A stretch of DNA of 64,000 nt from Mycteria americana (Eukaryota; Chordata; Aves; Ciconiiformes; Ciconiidae): the NCBI RefSeq assembly GCF_035582795.1, contig NC_134367.1, forward strand, positions 54,591,562 through 54,655,561, in the 5' to 3' direction. The translations under genes and the position numbers were made by a program. The notes under the pieces were generated by a model. That model had not been told where the DNA came from. It saw only the letters and a program-made list of their open reading frames with translations, and made no database searches. How positions within the stretch are numbered: the first letter of the stretch is position 1; each line of letters opens with the position of its first letter. Below are positions 12,269 to 24,573 of the stretch, piece by piece.

Positions 12269-14816
12269 GGATCTTCTGAAACACTTCATCTGAAGTAGGA
12301 AAGCCCCCTTACCCTGAGCAGTTATTTTTGTCCTTAGTCTCATTACAGCCTTTTTCTCCTTCCATGAGCAGTACCTCCATGTTTGTATATACCTGACTGG
12401 GACATCTACACATCAATAAACTCAGGAATGAACCAAGTCAGGTCTGCCTTGGCAAAGCTAGGGTCTTATAAAAATCTCCTCTAGAAAGAGGCTCTTGTTA
12501 GAGCATTTCAGTCTGAGTAGCAGGCTGAAGACTTTCCGCACACGTGGCTCAATACCAAGTGAGCTGTGGGGTTTTTTAAGAACAATGTCTTATGCTCACA
12601 GTGGAGCTGGGTGTAAGGATGCAGTGACCACATTACAGTGTCTTGTGAGATTTATAATGGTGAATTTGAGCCCTTTCTGGAGGAGACGACTACACTTTCA
12701 GAACATATCTAGGGGCTTCTGGAAGCACTTTGAGGACTAGGTGACCATTAAGTTTGCCCTGCAGATAAAAAAACAGATAATAAACATAATAAAAGATAAT
12801 AAAGAACCACTCTATGATGTTCCCAAGTAGTTTTCCAAAAGTTAGGTATTTAGTCTTGAAGCCATTATAAGGGGACTTTTACAGAGCTGTATTCATCATT
12901 AGGTTAACCACCACAACTCTCCTGTCTAACATAGTTTCTTGATTTAGATAATGTCCTTGGAGTAGGAAGGAAAAGTTCTGAAAGAAGCTATTGCAAGAGA
13001 GTCTTTGAAGTACGTTTCTGGCAGTACTTTTGCTGTTAACAGACATGCAACAGCATAGAAACAAAGGACTTTTGTTTGTGTTTCATACAAATCCAGAGGT
13101 TGCAAATTTATTGGATTCCTAGTTCTTCTGTGAGAGAGAGAAAGAAGGGAGAAAAAAGGAGGGAAAGTAGAAAATACCTCCAAGTTAAAGAATAATTAAA
13201 AAAAACAACAACAAAACCTTGGTTTTTTTTCTTCTACCCGTAACAATAGTTGCTAAATATTTGCCTCCACAGCTCTGCCTGGGAGAATTTGTCCTTATGT
13301 GAGAAGTAGCTATGGTAATAATTGATAGCATTTGTTATTTATAACATAAAAAAACCTTTCATAAAAACTATTTCCCCAGACACAGTAGTGTCACATGATC
13401 AGATGACCAGGCATGTGAACGACTCATTCATGGTCTTGTGAATATGCCCCTTACCCTTCAAATAAATGTCGCAGTTCCTGAGCCCAGTCCTGCTGTCTGA
13501 GCTTCATGTGTCCTTGGCTCAACTTCAGCTTGCAAAGGCGGAATATCACTGGTAAGTGTTTTAAGGTTCTTTTCTGACTGAGGGTTGGGGAAATATGATG
13601 GTATATTGCAGTCATTCCTTTTCTGTCTCTGATAAGCAGTGATAGAAGGGTGTTGACATTTAAAGCATTATCAATGTGTAGCTAAGTTGGTTCTCACTGA
13701 GAAGGATGCGGGAATCGTTCCTCAGAACATTTTTAGTTAAGGTTCTGAAAGTGCAAGCAGATGCCACTACATCTGTTACATCCTCTTCCCGTGTTTGAGT
13801 GCATCTCTGACCACGTTAGCTGCAGATTTCAGTCTGAGGGAAACAGCAACAAACACAGATATTTCCTCTCACCTCCCAAACCTTCAGGATCTGGAAAACA
13901 AAGAAATAGCATTTAAAAGATGCCAATACATCTTACAGCTTACTTGCCAAATCCAAACTGTGCATATGTTAACTATTAATATTTACAGATGTGATGCAGG
14001 AGAGACTTATTTTAATACATTTTGGGTAAATGGCTACAAATGTATGTGCTGACAACAATGTGACCGAGACACCTAGAAATCTAAGGAAATAGCTGTTCTA
14101 GGTGAGAAACATAAGGGACAAAATGCATTACATGTTTTATACGGCCAGTTTCACAAGGAGAATAACAAAGGAAACAAGCAGTAAATGGCTAAGTAGGAAG
14201 CAGCATTTCTTCATAATATCACTTGCAATTACGGAATAGTTATAGGTCATTCATAACAAGGAATGTTATATGTGCTTTGTTATTTATTTTGTAGAAGTAA
14301 TTCAACCATTTTTTTATATATATTTGTTTAGCATGTTGAATTAGTTTTCCTGTCTTTGAAATATTTCTATATATCTATTAGTAGCATTGTTCTTATCATC
14401 ATCACATGCTTAGAACATACAGAATTAGGGCCTAAGAACTGTGAATCTTAATTTATAATAATGTTTAAGTTCTGTTGCTGATGTTGATTTATCAAGGCAA
14501 TAATTTTCAATGGCTGCACAAGTTCTCTTTTTTTCCTTTTGCAGCATTGATACTACAGTGAATCCCAATGGAATAAATTCTGTGTTGCAGCCAATGGAAT
14601 AAAACCAGCACAGTGTTTACAGACAGTTACTTAAGTGCCACATATCAGGGAATCTGTTATAAAAGTCCCCAAGAAGCTCTGTTAGGAGTCAAGAGGATAG
14701 ACACATGATAAAGGAGAGCCTGGGGAAGGGAACACTTATTTCATATTTACACATTGAGGAATACCTCCCTGTTTAATTCCTTTAAAGCAAGGTATGTGCA
14801 CCAAGAAAACAAGCAA

Positions 14817-15287
14817 CTAAATCTGAAAAAGGGAGATTGGACTACAGAGCCAAGAATAGGCAGCGCATAGGGCTCCTCCTTGTACTTGCTGTTTCAGGTT
14901 CAGGAAATCCTGACTCCCTTTCTGCAGAGCTGCAACAAAAGACTTGAACAATTTTGCTTTTCTCTCCTCCGGACCCTTCCGGTGCCTATAGTTTAGGTGT
15001 CTTCTGGTGGCTGGGAAGATGTGGGCTGAGGAAGAGGAAGGAAGCCTCTGCTTCCTACAGCTGCAGTTCCAAAGAGAGATCACCCCTACCAAAGGCTGCA
15101 GCCGCCGCCTCCTCCCCGCGGCCTCAGGACGTGCTGATTGTCTTGAGCTGCCGCTGAACTCCTCCACAAGCTGATTCAAATCGCTTAGCAGAAAAGTGAG
15201 CTTGCAAAGGCAGCAGGTAATTTTGTGTTGGATTTGAGAATTGAATTTGCTCATAGCAGAATCCTGTGTGCAGGAGAATTGACACAA
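14817..15287 (-). other. 156-codon open frame of unknown status
   Basis: This is one of the longer frames outside HS3ST5 and the CR1 copies. The middle (about 15060-15150) is locally GC-rich and CpG-bearing and encodes a basic Arg-rich segment. The ends encode short Leu/Lys/Gln-rich stretches such as LFKSFVAALQKGSQDFLNLK. I do not recognise a family, and there is no signal peptide or membrane segment. It could be chance, an old processed pseudogene, or part of a non-coding RNA exon. I do not call it a gene. Confidence 0.2.
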
Positions 15288-15725
15288 AAGACGGGGTCAC
15301 GCCATGTGCTTGGGAACGGGGAGGGGAGCACGGTCAGGTAGCGCGAGGAAAACAGAGTAATGGAGGAGATCAGGGGATAGAGGAGGAGGGAAGAGGAGGT
15401 GAGAGGAGGAGAGGTCGTGAGACCTAGTGGCAAGCAGCTGTTAGTGTGCTAACTACTAAGCAGGTCACCACGGGTGAGAAGACCATCAGGATCATCAGAA
15501 ATTTGACTTTACTGCCTTCACTTATCAGTGTCTCCAGTATCCCGGGTGCTCCCTCACCTTTACTGATTTCAGGACTGGTCACACACCTGTATAACTGTCT
15601 TGCATAGGAGAAGTTTTATGTCTCAGGATTCGAGCCAGGCACCCTCTTCAGTGATTTTTGGTGGTGTTAGAGCCTTGTCTGCCTGTCCACATGTAGTCTA
15701 ACAGTGTAGTCTTAACAGGAGCTGG

Positions 15726-16256
15726 TGGAAGGTCAAGGCTTACCTAAAGCTGATAAGGGGGATGCAGGCTGGAAAGCAGAACGTCTCAACAAGAATTACT
15801 GTCCTTGGGAGAAAAGCACATCCTGGAGAAATATGTAAGCTAATTAAGATGTTTTGGGAACTATCTGAAACAACTAGTAGAAGTGTGATAAGAAGCACCC
15901 TCACACAAACTATCCTCATTATAATACTAAAAGTCGCACCCCTCGAGCTGGAGACCCCGGCCCAAGCAGAGACCCCTCACCTTTGAGCGTGCGCAGAATA
16001 TTAAAGTAGCGCTGTAGCTTTAAGTTGAAATAAGAGAAATGTAGACCAATAGAAAACTGCTTTGTGTAATTACTTATGTGTATGCATAACTAAACTGTAT
16101 AAATACTTTACGTGTATGACCGAACTTTGTGCTAGCTTTGTGGAGCTACTGCCTAGCACCCATCTCTGCGCAGACATGAAATAAGAATACCTCTGCCCTG
16201 TGTGTATATTGGCGTCTCGCACACCGGGTAAACAACCTCGCACTTGTGGGATAACA
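15726..16256 (+). mobile_element. Solo LTR, endogenous retrovirus, copy A
   Basis: This 531-bp block is clearly related along its full length to 24574-25103 in the same orientation. It starts TGGAAGGTC and ends ATAACA (TG...CA). It carries a TATA box (GTATAAATAC, near 16097), the shared GAGACCCCTCACCTTTGAGC segment (about 15968) and a degenerate poly(A) signal (AATAAG, near 16180; copy B has AATAAA). The next bases show no primer-binding site or gag reading frame, so it is a solo LTR. I see no convincing target-site duplication; the 5' boundary is inferred from where the two copies stop matching. Confidence 0.82.
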
Positions 16257-18440
16257 CACATGCAGTGGATTATAGCTTCCCAGAAAGGAGATTAATATGC
16301 TGCAGCACAGCTCACCACCAACCATGACTGGCTGCTGCAGAATCTGTTTTTAATTTCACCACTTTTAGGATGAAAGAAGAAATCATAAAGTTTAACTCTG
16401 GCAGGGAGCATTGCAGGGCAAACAAGCAGGGACAAGAGCTGCTTACATTTCCATTGTCATCAAAAATTTACTCCCCTGTAAGCGTTCTACCTGTTAAGCT
16501 ATCATACAGATGGAGAAAGGCAGCTCCAGACATGCCTTAGAGGAAAGGTTGAGGAGAAGCTACAGTCAGCACCAGCTTTCAAGAGAAGGCTGTGGCTGTG
16601 GGTTTCAACCAGACAGAGGCACTTTCTTGGACATCCTTATGAGCATAAAGTCATATCTCAGGCAAAGCTCTTTCCTTGGTGTTTCTTATTAGCTGGCTGT
16701 AGGTGGCTTCCCATCAAGGTGGTTTCCTGCAGGCAGCCCCCATTCACCATACGACCTGATATTAATCCCAATCCCAGCTACTTTATTTCCCTGGCTCACG
16801 GTGAAGGAAGCCTTACTCAAGGTTCTGGTTTTCAGAACCTTTTCTGAGCTTCTGAGCTGTGTTGTAAACACGCCAAGACTGCATGGCCAGCCTTTTGTGT
16901 TTGCTGTAGGATCAATGTCTGCAAAGTCTGTGTCTATAGCAGCAAACCAAACAGTTGAGGGTGTGTTCCAAGACACTGCAGCCCAAGTGTCTGTGCTCTA
17001 CAACTGCCAGTGGTTGCTGGTTTTGACCCAGACTGGTCATCGGTCTTCCAAACGCAGGCCTTGGGCACGGGCCAGAAATTGGTATGGTTATGGGCCATTT
17101 CCAATAGGCAGTTTGGATGAAGCCATCCAGTTCTGAAGGGTAAGGTAATTTTATGTTATGAATGTGGGCTCTACTGTTCCAGTTGACTTCAATGCCACAG
17201 AGCTGTCCTGGGCTTGTTTAACTTACTAGCAGAGACACAGGAAAATAATTGATTGTATTTTGGGCTGCCTGTGTTAATGCACAGTGTTTACTATTAGTGC
17301 TTAATTTGGACAGAACCAAGCCTAGTAAAGGTCCCTCATGCATAAAGTCTATCTCTTTGCAGGTTTTGTTTCAGAAGAGTCACACTGAGAGTTTATTATG
17401 TTGCTGCCTCGTGCATTACAAGGGACATTTTTTAATTGACTTGACAACACAATTAAGCAAAAAGTTTCATGCCAGTGGGGCACAAAATGGTGTATTTTGG
17501 GTGTTGGTTTTTTTTTTTTGAAAGCCATTCAAAACAGAAAATGCTAAAGCTCTCTTCTTTCGTTTTCATTAGGAGGAAGAAACATTATTTCATTATTTTT
17601 ATTCTCTTTGTTGTCTTTAGTGTCAATTCTGACTTTAAAGTCAATGTCTTCCATAAGACTTTGCTAATGATTTTTTTCCCTAGACTATGCAACTGCTTCT
17701 TTAGACTGTACTTCTTTTTAATTGACTTGCTAAGCTTTCTTCCAAAAGCCTCTTTTCTTTTCTTCTCCCTTTCTTTTGGAATTCAGAGAAGGCAATTTGG
17801 ACTGATTTCAGTCTCTTATAGATTTTGGAAAGATTCCAGAGGCAAAGATAGGACTAAAACAAACTGGCAAAATCGATTATTTTAAAGTTTTAGCTTTTAG
17901 TTTAGACAATTTTGACAATAATGCTGAAAGGATGTTGGAAAATGTCACAGTCTGGTCAGGAAACTGCAGTATAATGTGTGGTGAATAAATAACACACCAA
18001 GTGACACTGATAAAGGAGTTCTGGGGAAAATGATACCCTCAAAAATGTTGACAAATTATTACACCCCAATTTCTGCTCCCACTTACATTGAACTAAGTGT
18101 GCAGCAATTTCTTGACTTAATGTCAAGATTGGATTCTTTATTCCCATACACAATTTCTTCACAAAAGGTGAGCCTCACTGGAGTTATTTCAGTGAGAAAC
18201 AGAGATAGCTCAAGCTTTTAGTGAAGGAAGGGACACCAGAAGCTGAGCGATCACTGTGACTGCATTTCGCCTAAGCAGTGGGTGCATGGCACAGACCGCT
18301 GGCACGTCTCCCCTTGCAGCAGTCAGCAGCATGATCCCAGGTACTGGCGGTCGGTGTCTCCGGGCTTCTTCCCCGTGAGAACTATAGGGAGGGAAGAAAG
18401 TGAGCTGAGGCATTTTGACATCCCCTGATACCAATATGTT
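16257..18440. other. Intergenic DNA, no gene recognised
   Basis: No coding feature is supported. A T-rich tract around 17505-17760 gives hydrophobic-looking frames that are composition artefacts. Frames at 16689-16976 (minus) and 16801-17136 (plus) overlap each other and lack recognisable domains. Confidence 0.55.
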
Positions 18441-18656
18441 TACTAGTAAATATATTTACTAGTAAATATATAGTAAATATTAGTATATATTTAGTATATA
18501 ATAGTAATAATAGTAAATATTACTAGTAATAGTAAAATATAATAATAGTAAATATTACTATTATTACTATTATTACTATATATTATTACTATTATTACTA
18601 TATATAGTAAATATTAGTATATTTACTATATATTTACTAGTAAATATATTTACTAG
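18441..18656. repeat. Large imperfect TA-rich palindrome (about 216 bp)
   Basis: The left arm begins with a near-pure A/T sequence containing ACTAGTAAATATATTTACTA, and the right arm ends with its reverse complement. The arms pair over at least about 38 bases at the outer ends, and more loosely inward through TAGTAAATATTA and TAATAATAG motifs to a centre near 18548. ACTAGTAAATATATTTACTAGT is itself a 22-base palindrome, present at both ends. The block is built from TAGTAAATAT and ATTACT units. Such DNA could extrude a cruciform and is prone to deletion. It could be an expanded microsatellite or a hairpin (foldback) element; no terminal target duplication was established. Confidence 0.85.
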
Positions 18657-21600
18657 TGTTTTAAAAGATATAAAAGTAATTCATCAGCTCAGACTAAGCA
18701 CTTTAAGTACATCTTGCATGAAAAGAAAAGGATTCAAGTATGATCCTTAATCCTGAGGGTTTGGAAGTATTCCTGAGATTACCGCTTTTTCTGCAGCCTA
18801 CATCACCGCAGTTCTCTGCCAACGTAATGCCTTTCAGGTTCATAAGCCGATGTCATGCAGCTGTGAATCACATGCAATGTTTTCCCATCACCCAGCTATT
18901 CCCTGGGACAACCGGTATGTACGGACAGTCCCACATCACTCCTTCTGGGAGGGAGGCCAAAGTGGTACCCTTCAAAGATGATGATGTTCAAAGGCCAACG
19001 GATACGTAGTTCTGTAGTTCAGCCAACTGCTGGATACAGTAGTATTTGGGATAATTACAAAACATAAAATTACATTTTAACAGACTTTCTATGGAGGAAG
19101 CTGGGGTAGCATTTCAGTTTACCTGCATGCTTCCTGTGAGACCTGTCATTTCTTCTTACCTGTGACTTTGCTGTGAATTTCTTCAAGCACCACCTCTCAA
19201 TCAAACAAAGAAAGAAAACCCCAGACCTCTTAGGAATTTTCTGTTCCTTAATGCATGAATATGCTAGAATACATAGCTGGACATTTGTAAAGCCAGGAAA
19301 ATAGAAATAAAATGGCTTGCATTAATCCCAGGTGAAATGTTGTTGGCTGTCATGAGAACTGAGTTTTGTCAAAGGCAAACCTTGACCCAACAGGATAAAT
19401 TACTGAATATCCATAACTGGCCAATTCCATAGCAGAAATATGTTATTACTTTGTTATAAACCTAATTTGATCATATTTTAATCCTTTTCTTTCCATGCAA
19501 GGTGTACATAAAATGCTGGGTCTGAGCTGATTAATTACTTTTATATCTTTTGCAGCACTAGTAAATGCAGCAGCTCTTTTTATTTCTGTGTTTGGCCCCT
19601 AAAAGATTCCCTATCACTACACGCTTTCCTTTATTCTCAAAAGATGAAACAAGTATTTGATTCACACTGGCTGAGGCAGCAATCCTAGCCTAACATTTTT
19701 CCCGGTGTAGGCTAACCCTGCATTTATGTTACTAAGTAACAAAAAACTCTGAAAGCACAAAGTGCAGACAACAAAAAATGGTAAAGGCAACACTTCCTCT
19801 CCAGCTTTTGAGGAGGGCAGTGGGTGCTGTTTTCTTGCCTTTGTCTCCTCATTGTTCAGAAGCTCCAAGTTTGTCGCCTGTCGTCTTTCACGGGACACGA
19901 GCTTGGCAGAGTCCAAATGCCACACACCGCTATTTTCGCCAGCAGGAGAACTCCTGGGTCTCTGAATGGATGTCTAGAAAAATTGCTTTTTATGATCTTT
20001 TGGTTCAGCTGGCTCTGCGGTGGAGGCCTGCTACAATTGTTTGAACAATTTGCAATGAAGGGGACATAAGGAATAAATGTTCAGTGTCTCCCTTGGGAAT
20101 GCAAGGAATGCATCTGCCTGTTAAATGTCTCAGAGTTTAATTCAAAGAGTGAAGTGATCCGCCCAACAGTATGCACCTTATCCTCAGAATTTAAAATACA
20201 TAGTCCCTTAGGTTGTTCAGGTTATGCATTTACTTTTGCTTGTTGTTCGCTCTTGAGTCTCCAAGGATTGTTCACCATTCAAATGAACTCCTGAAGTAGG
20301 TATAATATAATATCTCCTTCTCTCTTCCTGATAAGTGGTTTGGACAGCTTATGCATAGATTAGCCTTCCAGCACCATCGGGATTCTGCTTGAGATGGCTG
20401 AGTTCAGCTACACAGGGCTAAGGGAGCCTGTTGGATTATTTTGGGTCACTTCAGCCTTCACATGGCCGTTTGGTTAGCTCAAGCAGCACCAATACTTTCC
20501 TACTTGGTTTATGGCTTGGCATTCTAATAGAGCAATGAGGCAAATCCTTGACTCATCCTTAACTGGCACAGCCCCTTTGATTTTAGTAAAATAATGGTAA
20601 AGTGACAAACTGTGCAATACTTACCCTACCTTAAGGCTGCCTGTGTAGCTCCAAATTGCATTTTCTCAGTCTATCAATATTCCAGTCTAATGAATTTGAA
20701 AGAACTAAGCACAATTCTAGTGCTAACCATAAAACTGATTTTTCAAGTTTTTTTTTTTTTAAATTAATGACTATTTGGATGTCAAGTGTTAGAACTACAT
20801 CTCTGCAACTTCTTGCTGGAACAGGCACAATTAATAGGCTTGCCAGACATTTAGACCTAGAAAAAAATACCATTCTGTATCCAAAGTAAAACACTGTTAC
20901 CAGTGGCAACCTCATTGGCTGTTTGAGCAGACAGACCAGGTGCTGGAGGAGCAGGGGGGGCAAACCACTCTCTCAACATGGGAGAGGACTCTTCTTTGTC
21001 AGGACAATGTAGGAAGGATGCTCAAGCTATACTTGCTTTGTGTAAAATTGCAGAGCCACAGCTTCTAACGCGGGTTATTCTATAGTAAATTACTTTTAGA
21101 GCAAGCCAGAAATAATCAGAACAAAGCAGGCTATAGCTGCTGTCACCTGCTTTCACGCCTCCAATGGGAACTAAATTCACTAAAATGGACTGTAAGAAAT
21201 AGCGGGGGTGCCTCTGTTCCTTTTCACCTGTGTCTGAATAGCTGGCTTCACCCTTCAGCTGGGTTCAGGCAAATTAGCCTGTTGAGGGCAACAGCCATCT
21301 TCTCTTCAGGCTACTGGGAAAAACTTTAAATCCCCTTTGTTTAGAAGTAGTGAAAACTGCAGAGGCCACTCACTGCCAAAGCAGTTCTGTGGGGGCTAAA
21401 GGATTGGGAAATAGGCTAACAAATGGTAAAAGGGAGGCATCGTCCAGTGGAGCTCTTTTTGTCCCCAAAATTACTCTGACCTGAATTCAGGAGAACGAAA
21501 TCCAGGATACTCTGAGTGCAGCCCTCTGGGTTCATCTGGATGCTAGCAGAGGAGACAAAGGACATCCAGGACACACTGGATGGAGATGCGTGTGTTCATC

Positions 21601-22747
21601 CCATGTATGCTAGTGCGACTAATCCGCACGCACAACAGCCAGACTATGAAGTGAGCCGTGCACGGGAAGGGGCAGCAGCACTGGGCTGGAGGTCTGCACA
21701 TCCAGCAGAACCCTCTGAACTGGCCAGTAGCCAACACTAGAGCAGGAGGCTGTAGGTGTCAGGTAGTGAGCATCGCCTGAAGCCGAGGAGAAGCCAGGCA
21801 GTGCAGCTACAGCCGGGATCACGGGGGTGAAAGCAGGAACACCACAGCGATGAGACCTGAGAATTCAGTGTGTCACCACAGCCGTGGCACGTCGGCCCAG
21901 CCCAGTCCGGGATGGACTTGGACTTTGCTGCCAGCATAGACTGCAGTGAGGAGTTGTGCTGGTGCTCAAGAGGCCAATGGCCCCTGGAGAGCTGCAATTA
22001 CTGCAGCTGCTCCTCCCTCAACACCCCCCCCCTTCACCCACCACATGCACAGTAATCCTGAGTAGCCCCAGGCCTTCAGGCACCTGCTCGTGCTACATGC
22101 ACCCAGGAAGAATTTCTTGGCCGTTACTGCCTTTACTCTCTTTCTACCCTTGTCCACCTCTGGTCTGACATGTGAGCCAAAATCTAAGCATGTTTCCTGC
22201 AGCACATCATTCCATATCTTTTTTTTTTCTTCCTTTCTTTGGTCATTGCCACTGGAAAGAATGGCAAGTTTCTCTTCAACAGCATTTTGCATTATTGTTG
22301 CACTCTAAACTACCTACAATTGTCTATATTTATTGTCTGTATTTCATCTTTCCTCTGCTGTGTCTCAGAAACACATGCCTGAGAGGTCATCATTTACTCA
22401 AGACAATGATAAAATATTTTATTGTGTTTTATTTAAAAATTATAATGAAGAAATGGTGCCTCAGTCCAGAGGTGCTGGAAGCTCATAAACCATGGATTAT
22501 TTAGTACAGTTGTTGATGTGGGAAATTATTTACCTCTGAAGATTCCAGAATGGATGAGGGATCATTTTCTGGGTTTATAGTAGGATGGCATCAATCAATG
22601 AGAAAAAGTCATTTCATTGACAAGCAATTACTTAGCAGTGTTGGAAAATAAGTGAGGAACATGTAAAGAATAAAGTTCAAAGGGTGAACCAAGAAGAAAC
22701 AAAAGAAAACCCAAGAATATCCTGGTAAAACCAGATCTTCCAGCATA
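18657..22747. other. Intergenic DNA, no gene recognised
   Basis: Mixed-composition non-coding sequence. The moderately GC-rich part at about 21480-22170 produces several overlapping frames on both strands, none with a recognisable domain. No repeat was identified with confidence. Confidence 0.5.
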
Positions 22748-23132
22748 TGATATTTAATGATGGAGAAAATGAAGCCTTAAAAGGAAGAATGACCCTGAAT
22801 TCATGACCTGAAAAGCATGGTTTTGGGGTCTACGACCACCAGTGACCACCAGAGGACCCCCACGTGAAAAACTGAGCATGCGTTATGGTAAATCATCATT
22901 ATGTAAGCTACTAATTAACATAGTCCTGCCTAGTAGTGTGAAAACCTATGAATATGGAAAGATATACTGTATAAATGAACCTAGATCTACGTAAACTGGT
23001 ATGCGTGCTATGCGGAAGGGTCCCCTGTGCATCCAACACTACAATAAAGAGAATGCCTGCTTCTTAATGTTACATTGGTGTTAAGAGGTTTATTCCTGAT
23101 TTCGGTCTTTGACTAAAAGACAAAAAGTTACA
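22748..23132 (+). mobile_element. Probable solo LTR of another endogenous retrovirus family
   Basis: The block has the layout of an LTR. It holds a GACCACCAGTGACCACCAGA segment (22837-22856), a TATA-like ACTGTATAAATGAAC (near 22968), and an AATAAA poly(A) signal (CTACAATAAAGAG, about 23040-23052). The tail GGTTTATTCCTGATTTCGG, ending near GTTACA, resembles avian ERV R/U5 regions. No retroviral reading frame adjoins it. Both boundaries are approximate, because I could not see a target-site duplication or an unambiguous TG start. Confidence 0.55.
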
Positions 23133-23728
23133 GGGTGAGTGAGAAAAGATAACAGGAATTTCTTCCCCTGAGGAAGCTTATTCATATGAAAGCATTTCAA
23201 GCAAAATAAAGCAGATGTGACTGGCATAGGTAGGATGCTGAGCTAGACTCACCCGTCATGGGCATAGCCACCCTTGTCCAAGACAACTGACCATTAAGTA
23301 CTGAACCACATACCGACCAGACCCAAAGTCTTTTTTAAGTATTCTATACTTGCTACAACCACAGGTTGTTCAGGAATTGTACAAAAGAAGGACATTCATA
23401 CAAAGTGTTTGCTAATGTTACATATTCCTGTACCTGCAGACATTGATCAGTCTGCAAACTTGATTTGGAATAAATTATTTAGCAGTAATCAGTCATATTC
23501 AATCAAGAATAAATCAGTGGTTACATATTTAATTTTACTGTCATAGTTCATCTTGGATTATAGATAATCCGAAGGCTGAGATACAGTCACATTTCCACCT
23601 CAACGGAAGCAAAGACCACGTCACTGTATTTAATATTCATAAGGGAGCAAAATCCTCTCACTTTTGTGGAAATTTCACTCATAATGTAAAAAAAGACTAA
23701 TGGCAGCTCTCACCACATGACAATATTA

Positions 23729-23743
23729 TAACTAGGGGGCAGT
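23729..23743 (+). promoter_or_regulatory. CTCF-like motif
   Basis: This reads TAACTAGGGGGCAGT, which matches CCASYAGRKGGCRSY at every position except the first two. It lies just upstream of a CR1 fragment and faces a minus-strand motif at 25359-25373. Binding is inferred from the motif only. Confidence 0.4.
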
Positions 23744-23754
23744 GTCTGAAATTA

Positions 23755-24085
23755 GGAAGAGATCGTTTTAAAACAAATAAAAGAAGTCGTTTTTACGCAG
23801 TGGATAGAAAAAATATAAGAGGAAGGTTGACAAACTGGAGTGAGGAAAGGGAAACAAGAGAAATTTCAATTAGGAAAATGTTTTTCACAATGAGCGTGGC
23901 TAAATCCAGGAACATGTTGCTCAGAGAGGCTGCAGAATCTCCATCCTTGGGGAGATTTCCAAAGCTCAGGTGGACAAGGGCCTGAGTAACCTGATCTAAC
24001 GTTGAAGTTAACCCTACAACAAGCAGGATGTTGCACTAGGTGACTTCCAGAGAGCCTGACCAACCTGCAATAATCTATGATTCTG
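23755..24085 (+). mobile_element. CR1 LINE fragment, 3' end (old copy)
   Basis: The typical CR1 3' region is recognisable in diverged form: TTTTTCACAATGAGCGTGGC, then a segment on hit-and-miss positions equivalent to GCTCAGAGAGGCTGCAGAAT, then CCATCCTTGGGGAGATTTCC, and a closing segment ending ATCTATGATTCTG, which is the CR1 tail repeat. The copy is 5'-truncated, as most CR1 copies are, and has no usable reading frame. A second, older CR1-type tail follows directly. Confidence 0.8.
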
Positions 24086-24086
24086 C

Positions 24087-24365
24087 ATACTTCTGGAATT
24101 TGTTGCTGAAGGAGGTTGAGGGATGCAGACCATATCAGCAAATTCAAAAGGGGATTAGACAAATCCATTGACAACATGTCCATAAACAGATAGTAAGGAA
24201 ACAGGCAGGGATGTGTCCTCTAACATCCCTAGTGATTATGGATGCTGGGGGTGGACAAAGGGAGTAGTGGATAACACTACACTCATGATGTCTCCCTAAG
24301 TAGCACCTCCTACTGACATAGCCAAGGGGAAAATACTTGGCAGATGAACAGTTGGTCTGATCCAC
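24087..24365 (+). mobile_element. Ancient CR1-type LINE 3' fragment
   Basis: The segment runs from GGAATTTGTTGCTGAAGGAG through AAATTCAAAAGGGGATTAGA to GTGATTATGGATGCTGGGG-like sequence, ending AACAGTTGGTCTGATCCACA. It corresponds to an older CR1 subfamily that I recognise from birds and other sauropsids. It is strongly diverged. Together with the fragment before it, it forms a tandem of two different CR1 tails in one orientation. Confidence 0.7.
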
Positions 24366-24573
24366 AGAACGTATCTTTTTGTCATTAATTCTTCTTATTT
24401 AACTTATTTCTTGGCTGCAGCACTACTGCTGCTGAGTCTTTGATACATTTCCTGGATCCTACACTGTAGTCTTTCGACTCATATTGTAGTCAATCAGATT
24501 CAGTGTTATACAAGTACGTATAGAAGATTGGTCTGACCTAAGCACTTAGCTATGATGAGTGCTCTAAAGATAA

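Larger units (their letters stand above)
5421..15725. other. Intergenic DNA, no gene recognised
   Basis: About 10 kb of AT-rich non-coding sequence. Frames of 60-113 codons occur but show no domain, no codon pattern and no exon-like splice flanks. A CTCF-like motif lies at 12254-12268 and a 156-codon minus-strand frame lies at 14817-15287; both are treated separately. I saw no tRNA, rRNA or well-preserved transposon here. Confidence 0.55.
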
